A stretch of DNA of 64,000 bases from Escallonia rubra (taxonomy: Eukaryota; Streptophyta; Magnoliopsida; Escalloniales; Escalloniaceae): assembly GCA_033065855.1 (NCBI GenBank), contig JAVXUO010000638.1:608501-672500 (forward strand), given 5' to 3'. The notes under the pieces were generated by a model, which saw only the letters and a list, made by a program, of their open reading frames with translations, was not told the origin of the DNA and searched no databases. Of this stretch, positions 24,201 to 35,088 are shown one piece after another. Made by a program: the position numbers and the translations under genes. Each line of letters opens with the position of its first letter. The first letter of the stretch is position 1.

Positions 24201-25065
24201 ATGGCAATAAGACCCGCAACCGGCGTCCCCGCCCCGCCCCGCTCCTATAGGAGCGTTACTTGCAGGGGCGGGTATGGTAAAAAAAATCCGCAGCGGGTTA
24301 GGGGCGGGTATGGTTTTAGTCCAAACAAGCCCCGCCCCGCCCCGCTTCTGCCCCGGTATTTAACCCTACTCATCTTTAATCCTAGCCGTCCATCTCACAC
24401 CTATATAATATGTCCTTACTCCTTGATCCCCATTCCCCAACCCTAATTCCCATTCCCAATCAATCTCTCTATCTGCCTCTCACACTCTCACTCTCTGCCG
24501 ACAACAAAGGTGCCGCGCCGCCATCGCGCCTCCTTCTTCTCTCTCGGCCTCTCCTTCGCAAAGTCGGCGACTGACCATGTACTGATCTAAGGCACCGTCG
24601 GCGACTCGCAACAACGAGCCATCAGACATCAAGCCGTCGCTGATGCCGTCGCCTGTGATGATGCCGTCGCAGCTTGCGATGAGCTTGCAACGGCTCCACC
24701 AAAGGCTCTGCCGAAGGCTACGCCGGCGTCGTTGCCTTCTTCTCTGCCGATGGCTACGCCGGCGCTGCTGCCGTCGAGCTTACGACGGCTCCACCGAAGG
24801 CTCTGCCGAAGGCTATGCCGGCGCCACTGCCTTCTTCTCTGCCGAAGGCTCGTGTGTGTTTCAGGGGTGCATGTTTTTCGATTCAGCGAGAGCGGGGCGG
24901 GGCGGGGCGGGTGCGGGTTTTTTACATTCTCATAGGATCGGTTATGGTATTTCACATAAATAACCCGGTGGCGGGGCGGGGCGGGGCGGGGCGAAGTTCC
25001 ATGACGAGCGGGGCGGGTTCGGATTTTACAAGACCCGCATCCGACCCGCCCCATTGCCATCCCTA
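24201..25065. mobile_element. hAT-like non-autonomous element, 865 bp, with duplicated flanks
   Basis: Perfect direct repeats TGTCCTTTTC flank it at 24191-24200 and 25066-25075; the hAT target duplication is normally 8 bp, so two bases may be chance. The right end reads ATTGCCATCCCTA, the complement of the TAGGGATGGCAAT terminus common in plant hAT elements. The left end keeps ATGGCAAT but has lost the outer bases. Both subterminal regions are full of GGGGCGGG/CCCGCCCC boxes. The core includes a gene-leader-like pyrimidine stretch and a 95-bp tandem duplication. No transposase. Confidence 0.8.
24683..24850. repeat. 95-bp tandem duplication inside the hAT-like element
   Basis: Two copies starting at 24683 and 24778 share ACGGCTCCACC, AAGGCTCTGCCGAAGGCTA and TGCCTTCTTCTCTGCCGA. 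Read in frame they would give Ala/Gly/Pro-rich peptide, probably a captured coding or leader fragment. Confidence 0.8.
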
Positions 25066-27584
25066 TGTCCTTTTCACCCAAAAACAATGTTTTTTATCCG
25101 TTACCTGCAGTATCGTATAAATATTTTTTCTGATACAAGTATCGTATAAATATTTTTTCTTAATCATTGTTGTCCTCGAATAAATTTCATAGATAATTTT
25201 AAATATAGTAAATATTTTTTTGTCTATAATCATCACTTTATTTGATAGTTCAAACTATTTGTTAACAATTCAAGAATTTTACTAAGTAGACTCTTTCGAC
25301 GACGTAAAAAATAAATATCCTAATTCAAATAGTTTAGATGACTTTCACAAGTAAAGAAAAATGTCGTCAACGTAGTAGAAGTTCATAAGTAATTCTAAAT
25401 GTTGCGTAAATATGTCTCAGCAGCAGGATTACATTATTTCCGTTTTTTTTTTCTTCCGGTTTACACTTTAAACATCAAAAGTTTTGTTGAAGACGGAGAT
25501 TTATACGTCTAAGTTGAGCAATTTTGCACCGGCCTCGACTACGATGTGAAAATACAATCAAGAAAGTTCAGTTAAATTACTTGAAAGAGTTCCAAAAGTC
25601 AAATGTTGAAAAATTCTGATTAAATCCAAGGATTTGGAGGCGAAATATACCTTTGGATTGAATGGACGGTTCTTTCGTCCGAAAGTATCATGTTTTGTTC
25701 TCCTTTGGACGATTAGTTGCCACTTGCCAAACTGATTTGGGGTATGCCGTTTACCGAGTGCCGCTTGCGTAATGCTCTCTTATGCAGCAGCATCATCTTA
25801 CCGATGAGCTGCGATTCAAATCATCATTACCTGGAAGCAACGGGCAGAAGGGAGCCAAGGAAAGGGGAAGAAAGAAAGAGCACTTTAAAGGTCAGTATGA
25901 CCGTAGAGGATATGGAAAGAAGTGGCTAACGTCTCAATTTGGAAAGGTATTTTGAAAGTTGAATAGTAAGAATAGCTTTTAGAGGGAGGGTAGCCACCCA
26001 AAAATCTTATGGCAAAGCAAATTCTGGAAATTGAGTCAAGAAATATCTCCTATCTAATGCTGCCTAGAAGATGCAAAATCACCAATAAAATATTCACTTA
26101 ATATACAAAGAAAGTTAAAAACGTTAAGCATTTGCCAAACGTAAGAACTTGCTTGCAGATTCGCAGAAACACATCTTAATATATGATCTACAAGTTGACT
26201 GCCACCAACAATTTTTGACAGAGTTCCATCAATTATAAAAATAGAAATTGAGCGAGCGCTGCTACAATCAAAACAATAGTTATGTGGATATGTAAATAGT
26301 TTTGTCATAGTGAGATAGATAGAATTTCTGTTTGATTGGAGGACTGAAATGATCAGTTGAGTTATAATTACACTTTGATTGGAATATAGGACATTTCATA
26401 AATAAAAAAAAACACAATTTCAATCTAAAACAACTAAATCACGAGTTTAACCATGAAAACAGTGATTGTTCAGAAGTAGTTCTTATTGTCAAAGCACGTG
26501 TGACACTTATCGAAATAATGACCCGTGTTTCAAAACTTATGTGTTGAGGGCATGAGGACCCAAATGAGGACCCAAAAGAAAAGATGTTGGATTGCAGGAT
26601 CCAGTGACCTTGACAGGCAAAATCATTCTTGAACATACAACATAGCAGTATCATTGAGAATGCCGCCGGCGATGTCTCGTGTCAACAACAGGACGCCGAG
26701 ACTCCAGGGGGCAGGGAGTAGTAGGGGAGCTGAGCACTAAAAAAGGGGCAATTTTTTTGGTGAAACAAAGAACCAAAAAGCAAAAGGGGTGCCTTCCATT
26801 TGTCCATGCGAGTCATATATAAAAGTGCAACCACCATTATTGGATTTGTCGAACCTATCCTCATTTGTGAGGACCCAATGGCCATCTCTCCCACTTCACC
26901 AACGGTCTTCTTGAATTCAAATTGTGTGTCCTCCCCTGCTTCCTTTTGCCCTTGAAGTTCTGAATAATCTACATTGGGATATGACCATAGCTCCACTGAG
27001 AGGACCCAATGGCCATTGTGCTGCTTTTTCTGAATGGAGCTAATGAAGCTCTTTAGTTGGTATTCTTACTGTTTTGAGGACCTCCAATGAGAAAGGAAGG
27101 TTTTGCATATCCCAATCACAAAAATAGCAACAGTCGCGCGCATTATTGCACATAAGTAGTGTACTCATAATTTTATACACAAAACCTCGCTATTCATAAC
27201 AAACATCACTACACACACGTGATACGTGAGATTATACGAGAAAAAGATGATTGTTACATGTTCTGATAACAAATGTAACGCACGTATTTACTTTTAATTA
27301 TACAAACTTAGTATGTGCACAATCTCACGTCCCGAAAATAAAAAAAAAGCATCAAAGATCTGGCGGTGTACGGATAAATCAGCAACTATATGTTCATAAT
27401 TTTACAAAGGAAGAGTTATGTTCATTTTGTTATGCTTCACCTAAAAAATTAGACAGACACATAGAATGCAAACAAACTCCTGTGGGGTGTGGTGTCAAAC
27501 AAAATTCTTGTAAGTCCTACTTAGCCTGATCTTTGAGAAGTATGGAAGATTCCCAGAGCTTAGCTTAACATAACTTACCAACCC

Positions 27585-27586
<2 letters not shown>

Positions 27587-27617
<31 letters not shown>
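27587..27617. repeat. (CA)n microsatellite
   Basis: About 15 uninterrupted CA units roughly 300 bp upstream of the RopGAP start codon. Confidence 0.9.
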
Positions 27618-27619
<2 letters not shown>

Positions 27620-27865
27620 TGACTGAAATGGCATTCTGGTAATTTTCTGGTAATAGCTAAGGCCAATCTTGTCAAGGTATGGATAAAGTGAGTCCAACTG
27701 TAGACGAAATTTGAAATGAGTGGCCGTTTGAAGGCCTCGAAGTTCAAATCCCACATGAATGCGCCAACACATAAAACAACACTTGACTTTCAAAATCTAG
27801 TACTACCGTCCTACTTACTTCATTTACTCAGCTGAGCAATCGACTCCGGAGAGAGAAAACAGAAA

Positions 27866-27914
27866 TCTTAGAGAGAGAGAGAGTAAATCCCAGAGGGGGG
27901 AGAGGGAGAGAGAG
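27866..27914 (+). promoter_or_regulatory. GA-rich leader of the RopGAP gene
   Basis: GAGAGAGA runs and a purine-rich tract immediately precede the start codon. GA/CT repeats are common in plant 5' leaders and core promoters. Any regulatory role is inference. Confidence 0.4.
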
Positions 27915-30407
27915 ATGATGTTGGTCACAAAAGGAGGTGGGTGTGGTGCTGGTGACGGCCACAAAGCAAGAGGAGCTGACCAAGATGAGCAGAACCAGCT
28001 ATCTTTAGTGGCATTGCTTTTGGCTGCTCTGAGGAAATCAATGGTGGCTTGCCGTGTGGAGCAGAGGGAAGAAGTTGGCTCAGCCCTTCACCAAATGGAA
28101 ATTGGGTGGCCGACCAACGTTCAGCACCTGACCCATGTTACGTTTGACCGTTTCCAAGGGTTTTTGGGCCTTCCTGTTGAGTTTGAAGTTGAAATCCCCA
28201 GCAGATCCCCCAGCGCAAGGTTTTTCTTCTCATTTTTAGCTTTTGTTTGCTGGGTATTCTTACAATTCTTGATCTGGGTTCACCTTGAAAATTGTCTAAT
28301 AGACCTGATATCTTTAATTACGGTTAGATCTACTTTCTAGTTGTGCGTGTGCCGGGTTGGGGGTGGGGTGGGGGGGAACCAGCGCGGTTTTGCATCTCGC
28401 TGGTACGGGAATATACATCTTCAATTGGCAATGCAGGATAGCCGATTTTGAGTCTGGAACGCTGTATTAACGGTTTAGATGTTGGAACTTCATCGTAGAA
28501 ATTTGCTACAAGGGAAAGTGGACAAAAATTACAAAGCTTGAGCTAGTAAGTGCGTATGCTGTACACTTTTGCAGCCTAGGTTCCTGTAACATACCAATAA
28601 AGATTCGGCCTTCAAATCTAATAATCTTTAGGTACATATCCTCAAATTTCTGAGTTTTATCCTGTACCGAATTTAGTTAATGGGGTGGTTTCTTCCAGGT
28701 TTAATCTGTTGCAAACAAATTTGCAGCTTAATAATGATGATCCCAGTCAACAGGAATGTTAACTGTTTTAATGAGCCACGTCATTTTGGGAAACATTTGA
28801 GTAATAAGGTTAGGATCCCTAGAATTACTCTCCGCAAGTAGATGATAATTGCGTCATTTGTGGCTTCCCTTTTGAGTTTTAGACTATGAACTCCATCAGC
28901 AGTTAGATGGCCATGCTGGAGACGATGTTACTGGTGTTTATGTATGACCTAGCTTCCCAAGATGTTATAGTTGAGTAAATTTCTAATAGCCTGTTTAAAA
29001 AACTCTTCAATTCTAATTTCTAAGTTACTACCTCCAGCTACTTTTTGTCTTGATTACCATTCCGCCCTTTCATATGTTGATACATTCGACTTTACTAAAG
29101 AAATGTGAACAGGATGCTAAGTTTGTGATTTACTTGTTTTGCAGCGTTAGCGTGTTTGGCGTGTCAGCGGAATCAATGCAGTGCTCTTATGATGCAAGAG
29201 GCAATAGTGTTCCTACCATTCTCTTGCTAATGCAGGAAAGATTGTATACACAAGGGGGTCTAAAGGTATGGATGGGATAACATATATCTTGCATATTTCA
29301 TATCCTGTCTTCAATTCTTAAGGGTTCTAATCAGTGAAGTGCGCTTTGGATGATTTGCAGGCAGAAGGAATTTTCCGCATAAACCCAGAGAACAGCCAAG
29401 AGGAGCATGTCAGGGACCAGCTGAACAGAGGCATTGTGCCCCAAGACATTGATGTCCACTGCTTGGCAGGTCTGATAAAGGCCTGGTTCCGGGAGCTTCC
29501 TTCTGGGGTGCTAGATGGGCTTTCCCCTGAAGAGGTTTTACAATGCAATACAGAGGAAGAGTCTTTTGAGCTTGTGAAACAACTACGACCGACGGATGCA
29601 GCGTTGCTGAACTGGGCAATCGATTTAATGGCTGATGTTGTCGAGCAAGAGGATTCTAACAAAATGAATGCAAGAAATATTGCTATGGTTTTTGCCCCAA
29701 ACATGACTCAGGTGAACAATTCAACTTTAGATGGATCTTACAATGGTCAATAGCTTGTGCATTGCTTGGCTAATCTGTCCTGTTCAATTGTGTTTCTGGT
29801 TCAGATGTCTGATCCATTGACAGCTCTCATGCATGCCGTTCAAGTGATGAACTTGCTCAAGACCCTGATAATGAAATCACTCAGAGAGCGTGAAGATGCC
29901 GGAACAGGATACTCACCGATGTCGTCTCGTTCTTCAGGTATGGAAACTGATGATGAGTTCAACAGTCAACAAGAGATGGATACAAGCTGTGAGTTGAAAG
30001 GCCTACCGTCAGATAACGATGGAGAGGGCCATTGTAGCCACAGCAGCGACGATGAAGATGAAATCGAGTCATTGAGTGAGATAGAAAATAGCTTCTTGAG
30101 GCAACTGAATGAGAACGAGAATGCAAAGAACAGCTTTCTGGATGAACTGACAGGAGCTCTGCAGAGATCAGAGCACGCAAGCCCGAGAAGTGGCTTAAAA
30201 CTTAATGAGGAGTCTGGTGTTTCATTTAATGACAGCAAAACTGCGAGCTCTTGCTTGAGCACAGGTGATGAAGCAGACTCAGGAGCGAGTTGGATTCCAA
30301 ATACCCCATCAAAAGTATTTGTGATTGCTGATGATGTGGAAATGGTAGACAAGTTGGTCGACACTGTTTTCCCTACGCCTTTGCAAGAATCTAATGGATC
30401 TGCCTGA
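27915..30407 (+). CDS. ROPGAP: Rop (plant Rho) GTPase-activating protein with CRIB motif
   Basis: Exons 27915-28219, 29145-29265, 29361-29711 and 29805-30407 join in phase to 459 residues. It speeds GTP hydrolysis by Rop GTPases at the cell cortex, limiting polar growth and stress signalling (family knowledge). A CRIB motif, IGWPTNVQHLTHVTFDRF, lies at residues 63-80. The RhoGAP domain spans about 107-290, with the arginine finger R148 in AEGIFRIN, HCLAGLIKAWFRELPSG, and NARNIAMVFAPNMTQ. The tail is acidic and Ser-rich (SSDDEDEIESLSEIENSFL). CRIB plus RhoGAP is the plant-specific RopGAP architecture. The start ATG ATG lies right after a GA-rich leader. Which paralogue it is cannot be decided here. 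Confidence 0.95.
28220..29144. other. First intron of the RopGAP gene
   Basis: 925-bp GT-AG intron between the CRIB exon and the first RhoGAP exon. Nothing else is recognised in it. Confidence 0.85.
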
Positions 30408-31348
30408 CCGATGTTCAGTTTCCCAGTGTCTGGGAAAATGCGATGTTTGAGGATTTTTAGGAGTTTCTCTCTAGTCACGGTTGTGTAAATTGCTATGGTA
30501 CGTCCTTTTGCTTTGGTCAATCAGGGGATTGATTTGCTTGTGAGTCATTTGTTCAGCTTAGTGCTGAACTTATTCTTGTTTTGTTTGTCACACTAGCAAA
30601 GGGTTTTTAGCTTTGACCAATTAAGATTAGCAAAGAGTTGTGTTCAAAAGAGAAAAAAAACAAGTCGCTAGATTTGTAACACCATCAGATTCAGGTAGAA
30701 TGACTTGTGCTAAAAAATTTGTAGTATTGAAGGTTGTTAGATTTCAAACACTCCTTGCTTGTATAACTGCTGGGTAACCTTTGATTTGCAGAGGAAGATT
30801 CAGAATCTCAGTTAGATTCTGTGTTTACTAAGGGCTGAGTTGGTATTATTGTATTGATTGAGTAGTCAAATGAGCTTATAAGTCTGAACTCTCAACAAGA
30901 CCTTAACTGGGGGAATACAGGCAGAAACTCAGACTCACATGCCCGATTTCATTTCCGAACTGGAATCTTAAATAATTCATTACGACGACCATGACCAGCC
31001 GTCACAGGAGACTCTAAAGCTTAGTTTAGACTCTAAACTTGCTTGTATCACTGCTTTCTGCAGGACTTTTTCTATCTGAGGTCCATAACATTACATGTAC
31101 ATAAAAGAGAAAAGAACAAGAAGAAGAAGATACACATCCTCAACTGCACTGTTGACTCATTGGCACGTAGGCCTTATGTACAACTTGCAGTTTCTTGACA
31201 ACAACATTCAAATCCAAACAAAGGGAAACAGAAAGAATTACACAGAGAATTTGCACTCTCCAATCTTGAACACCAAAAGGAAATCAAAAACTAAAAAAAA
31301 AAGGAAGAGGAAACAAGAAGAAAAGTATCAATACCTCACTCTATTCGA
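30408..31348. other. Convergent 3' spacer between RopGAP and the small acidic gene
   Basis: Holds the 3' untranslated regions of two genes that point at each other. No ORF of note; A-rich plus-strand tracts near 31100-31330. Confidence 0.6.
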
Positions 31349-31780
31349 TCAAGTTGCCAAGCAAGTCTCCCAGAAGAGCCTGTCTTTGTCCCTCTCACTC
31401 ATCACCTCCATACCCGAACCAAAATAAGCCGTCGATTTCTTGTCTATCCCCGCCATCATCAATATAAACCCCGATACGATATTGGGTACCATCACCTTAT
31501 AACCACTGCTCCATGCTTGATCAACCATATCTTCATCATCATCGTCATCAAAACTGTCGTCGCGGCGATCAAAATCGCAGAACCGATCATCAGCAGCACG
31601 CGCGCTGGTGTGGGACATGTCATAGCTGCAGGACTGCGCATCGTCTTCATCATCACCACCAGCATCCATGTCTTCGCTGAACGGGTCCATGTTGACATCA
31701 AAATCTCCCTCTGAATCACCCGTGGACTCGAAAAACCAGAAAGAACGGACATCAACCACAGCAGCATTCCTCCCTTCCAT
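31349..31780 (-). CDS. Small acidic plant protein of unknown function (143 residues)
   Basis: Intronless frame starting at the ATG at 31780; upstream in-frame codons lack an ATG. The N-terminus MEGRNAAVVDVRSFWFFEST is followed by a highly acidic middle (DDEDD, FDDDDDEDM). The C-terminal part is conserved-looking, ending SERDKDRLFWETCLAT. A short hydrophobic run, IVSGFILMMAG, at about residues 104-114 is too short to be a sure membrane span. I believe similar small proteins occur in other plants but cannot name the family. The high acidity and intact frame over 143 codons argue for a real gene. Confidence 0.65.
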   Translation of the reverse strand: MEGRNAAVVDVRSFWFFESTGDSEGDFDVNMDPFSEDMDAGGDDEDDAQSCSYDMSHTSARAADDRFCDFDRRDDSFDDDDDEDMVDQAWSSGYKVMVPNIVSGFILMMAGIDKKSTAYFGSGMEVMSERDKDRLFWETCLAT

Positions 31781-32325
31781 CTTCTGCTTGTTTCTCTGTT
31801 CCTTCCCACAAGAAGACTTCTTATAGGTCACTACTGAGGCAAGGACATTTGAACTTTGACACGAGAGTATGAAATCAATCCTTATAAGTACCCATAGAAT
31901 TTTGGATAGAGACTGTGTACAGGAAAATTATTATTATTGGTAGAATTTATAGAGGGAGGGGGGCAATGAGGTGGGCTGTCTTCTTTGACACTTTAAACGG
32001 TGGGGGGCCGACATTTGTTTATCCCTTTGAATCATACTCGCATGTGGGCGCCTTCTAGAAACGGTACGATCGTGTCATGTTCAACGAAGAAATTTACAAC
32101 CTTCCCCCCCCCAGTTTTACAAATCTACACATTTTTTGTATTTATTTATTCTTAAGGTTGGCGTGGTAATAATGAGATAAGAATGGCACCAATGAAAGCA
32201 ACAACATGGGATCTAACAGTGTCTTGACCGGCATTTGTAAGGACGTTAAAGTGTTCGTACGATTGTTAAAACTTTTCCGCTCTCGGTTAGATCATTGAAG
32301 TACGTCGCTTTTCTACGCCTGATAT
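31781..32325. other. Upstream region of the small acidic gene
   Basis: Presumed promoter and leader of the minus-strand gene. No other feature recognised. Confidence 0.5.
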
Positions 32326-32888
32326 TAGGTGTAAGCATTTAAACCGTTGAAACTTATCTAACTGTGAAAATCGAACCAACCAATCCGTCTATTTTCAAAC
32401 CGATCTAAAAATCAATCGGTTTGGTTTTTTTTTTCCCAAATCGCGGTTCGGTTTGAATTTTTTTGAAACCGCATAAACCGAACCAACCGTATATAATATA
32501 ACATATCTATATTTTTACATAATACTAGTTATTTTTTACTAATCTTAGTTATCTAACCACTCATATAAAATGGGATAAATCATAAATCCCTTAACGTAAC
32601 ACACACTTTTCACTTTCCGCCTACATCTCACTAAGTGTTATTAATTATGATAAAAAAATTCAGTTTTTTGGAGCTTATTAGTATGTATAAGTTATTAATT
32701 TTTGGGCCTAAACTTGCAAAAAATTGAGTTTGGCCCAAACCGATTAAACCGTCCAAACCGAACCGTTCAATCCGTTCAACTCGCAAAAACCGAACCGTTT
32801 AACTACTGTTCGGTTTTTTTTTCTCCAAACCGATGTTGGTTGGTTCGGTTTGGTATTCAACCTCCAAACCGAACCGTGATCACCCCTA
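32326..32888. mobile_element. hAT MITE with perfect 8-bp target duplication
   Basis: The element begins TAGGTGTAAGCATTTAAACCG and ends CGTGATCACCCCTA, giving imperfect inverted termini (TAGG.GT..). Perfect 8-bp duplications CCTGATAT flank it at 32318-32325 and 32889-32896. Subterminal regions repeat CCAAACCGAACC/GGTTCGGTTTGG boxes in both orientations, as in many plant hAT MITEs. No transposase frame. Confidence 0.88.
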
Positions 32889-33102
32889 CCTGATATCAAT
32901 GGAGGCGGATCTTGAATTTTCATTTGGGATTCCAAACAGTATACCAGAAAAAAAAATCTATTGCTGAATTAACCCCAAAAAAATTACATCAAATTATGAA
33001 GTGCTATATGCTATGAAATTAACAGTACATCAAGCGTTTGGCAAATTTACACTCTCGCTATCTTGTTATATACATGGAAAGAAATATATGTGGTCGTGAT
33101 CT

Positions 33103-33252
33103 ATTGCTAGCGCTAGCAAGTTGCTTGCGCGATCTCGCCGTCACCGCTACATTATGTAGTGGACGATAATTTACCATCCAGCTGTCCATTCTCGCGCTTG
33201 GACGACTAGATCGTGCTAGCAACTTGGGTTAAGTTGCTAGCGCTAGAAATTG
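33103..33252. repeat. Small foldback (inverted repeat) element
   Basis: Arms ATTGCTAGCGCTAGCAA on the left and TTGCTAGCGCTAGAAATT on the right pair with each other. A second internal pair (TAGCAAGTTGC / GTGCTAGCAACTTGG) extends the stem. Each arm also contains the palindrome GCTAGCGCTAGC. Probably a short foldback MITE. Confidence 0.65.
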
Positions 33253-33587
33253 ATTAGCTCCCAAATATGTGTTCATATATTTTTTATATGTTTGTTCACA
33301 TGCGTGATTCCATCGCAAAAAAAAATTACATCTTTGTTTTTATTGTGATTTTAACAACAATTTGAGGTGAGAAAAAATACACGAGAGTTTGAAAATAGAC
33401 GATATATCATATCAGCATGTACAGACCCCGTTAACCTTTTCTATTGCTTTAACCCTTATTGAAATTAATCAATTTTGACCATTCTTACTATAATTAATTA
33501 CTAGCACTGCCAAATTGCATCTCCAATAATACGTAAAAAGCAAAAGAACACTATGTGGGTTTCTTATCAAGGTGAATACAATGTACT

Positions 33588-33794
33588 TGATAGAGAAGGT
33601 AAAGAGGAAAGATAATTATGTCATTGAGCATAATAAATCTGAGTACAATATAATATTTATATTGGCATGAAAAGACTACCCTATAAGAAACAGAAGATAG
33701 ACTCCTGTAAGAATTTAAGAGCGCTATAAAATTTTCTGGAGTTAGGAAGGAAATAAGAAATTGCTATATATATATATTTTTTGTGGATCTAATA
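33588..33794 (-). repeat. 3' LTR of the Copia-like element
   Basis: Matches 35753-35935 and the solo LTR at 10393-10585, for example GAAAAGACTACCCTA and AAGAAACAGAA. It is preceded on the minus strand by a purine-rich tract. Confidence 0.75.
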
Positions 33795-33959
33795 TCCATC
33801 CTCAAACTCAAGGTGGTAATAAAGAACAAGTTTGAGTTTGAAGGTTAAGTCTGGAGATATGTCTAGATATAAGTTGCGTTAAATGAGATTCAAGTTGAAG
33901 TCATGGCCTTAAGGTCCGATGCATAAGATTCCTTGACAATACAAAGAAAAAGAAAAAAG

Positions 33960-34700
33960 ATTCTGGTGACACAAGGTGTAGCATCTTGGGCCAAAGTCCG
34001 ACGACACAAAGAAAGAGAGTCCATTAATACAAGGTATAGAATACTATGGCGAAGTCCAACGACGACAGACGACACAAGGAAACGAGTCATAAGGCAAAGT
34101 TCAATGACCATAAAGGTCTTACGGCAAGGTCTAGCGACCAAGGAAAACGAGGACCCTAGGCGAGGTTCGACTGCATGAAGATCTCGGGGCAAGGTCTGAC
34201 AACCACCAAAAAATGACACAAGGATTGGAGTCCCGGGTCAAAGTCCAACGACCGTGAAGATCGAGGGGCGAGGTCCAACAATGAAGAAGAGGGGTCCCAT
34301 AGCAAAGTCCGACAACCATGAAGGTCTATGGGTGAGGTCCGACAATTAAGGATAGGAGTCCCGGGACAAATTCTAGAGATATAAGGAAAAGAATCTCGAA
34401 GACACGGGGATAAGAAGAGTCCAGACACAATTTAATGTCCGATTTTACTCTCTGGGCGAGGTTTGGTAACTAAGGACTATGCAAGAGTCTTGGAGCAAAG
34501 TCTGATGACCATAAAAGTCTCATAATAAGGTGTAACGACTAAGGCTAGTCTTGCGGGAAAGCCCGACAACCATAGAGATCTTGGAACGAGATTTGGTGAC
34601 TAAGGACAAGGCGAGAGTCCCAAAGTGAAACCCGACGACCATGAAGGTCTTAGAATAGGGTCCAACAACTAAGAACAAGACAATGAGGTCCCAGTATGGA
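33960..34700. repeat. Degenerate tandem repeat, period about 65 bp
   Basis: A unit of the form GTCCC...AAAGTCCGACAACCATGAAGGTCT...GAGGTCCGACAA.TAAGGA recurs about eleven times. Spacing of the GTCCC anchors at 34231, 34295 and 34360 is 64-65 bp. Sequence divergence between units is considerable. It forms much of the interior of the Copia-like element. Confidence 0.75.
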
Positions 34701-35088
34701 TGAGATGCGCTTCAACCTAAGAACAGGAAGTTCAGAAGCATAGAAGATTTCCGATGAGCTGAAAAGAAAACATGAAATGTGGAACAAAGGCCAGGATGTG
34801 AACTTTTGAACTTTTTTTCTTTTGAACTTTATTGGGGATCAATAGAGGATGCAAAAGACAGAGGAAGATCAGTGGCATGGTGATAGGACTAAGGTGGCAA
34901 GATAGAGAAAGATTAGAGGAACGGAGATAATGTGACGACTAATAGAGTAATGATTGGCATGAGATTCTAAACTTTACCGAAATAAGAAAAATAGAGATAC
35001 AAAATATAAGGTGGCTGAGAGAACAGCAGAAAGCCATTAGCCGAAAGCAGAAGTGTTTATCGTTTTTCAAAACGGCGGATCGTGCCGC

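Larger units (their letters stand above)
25066..27914. other. Intergenic region upstream of the RopGAP gene
   Basis: AT-rich, with no supported gene. It contains a 29-bp tandem duplication (25110-25160), two copies of GAGGACCCAATGGCCAT (about 26871 and 27000), a (CA)n microsatellite (27587-27617), and a GA-rich leader just before the RopGAP start. Confidence 0.6.

Noticed and set aside
26682..26996. Minus-strand ORF of about 100 codons upstream of RopGAP
   Set aside because: Opens without an ATG, has no domain and overlaps a local repeat (GAGGACCCAATGGCCAT twice). Not enough for a gene call.
27251..27529. 92-codon plus-strand ORF with several Cys and His residues
   Set aside because: The Cys/His spacing fits no zinc-finger pattern I know. 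The A-rich frame has no support and lies in the RopGAP upstream region.
29966..30520. 184-codon minus-strand ORF opposite the RopGAP last exon
   Set aside because: Ser/Leu-rich complement of the acidic RopGAP tail; the plus strand is clearly the coding one.
33890..34428. Overlapping minus-strand ORFs in the 65-bp repeat array
   Set aside because: The repetitive peptides follow from the tandem DNA repeat; frames shift between units, so a conserved protein is unlikely.
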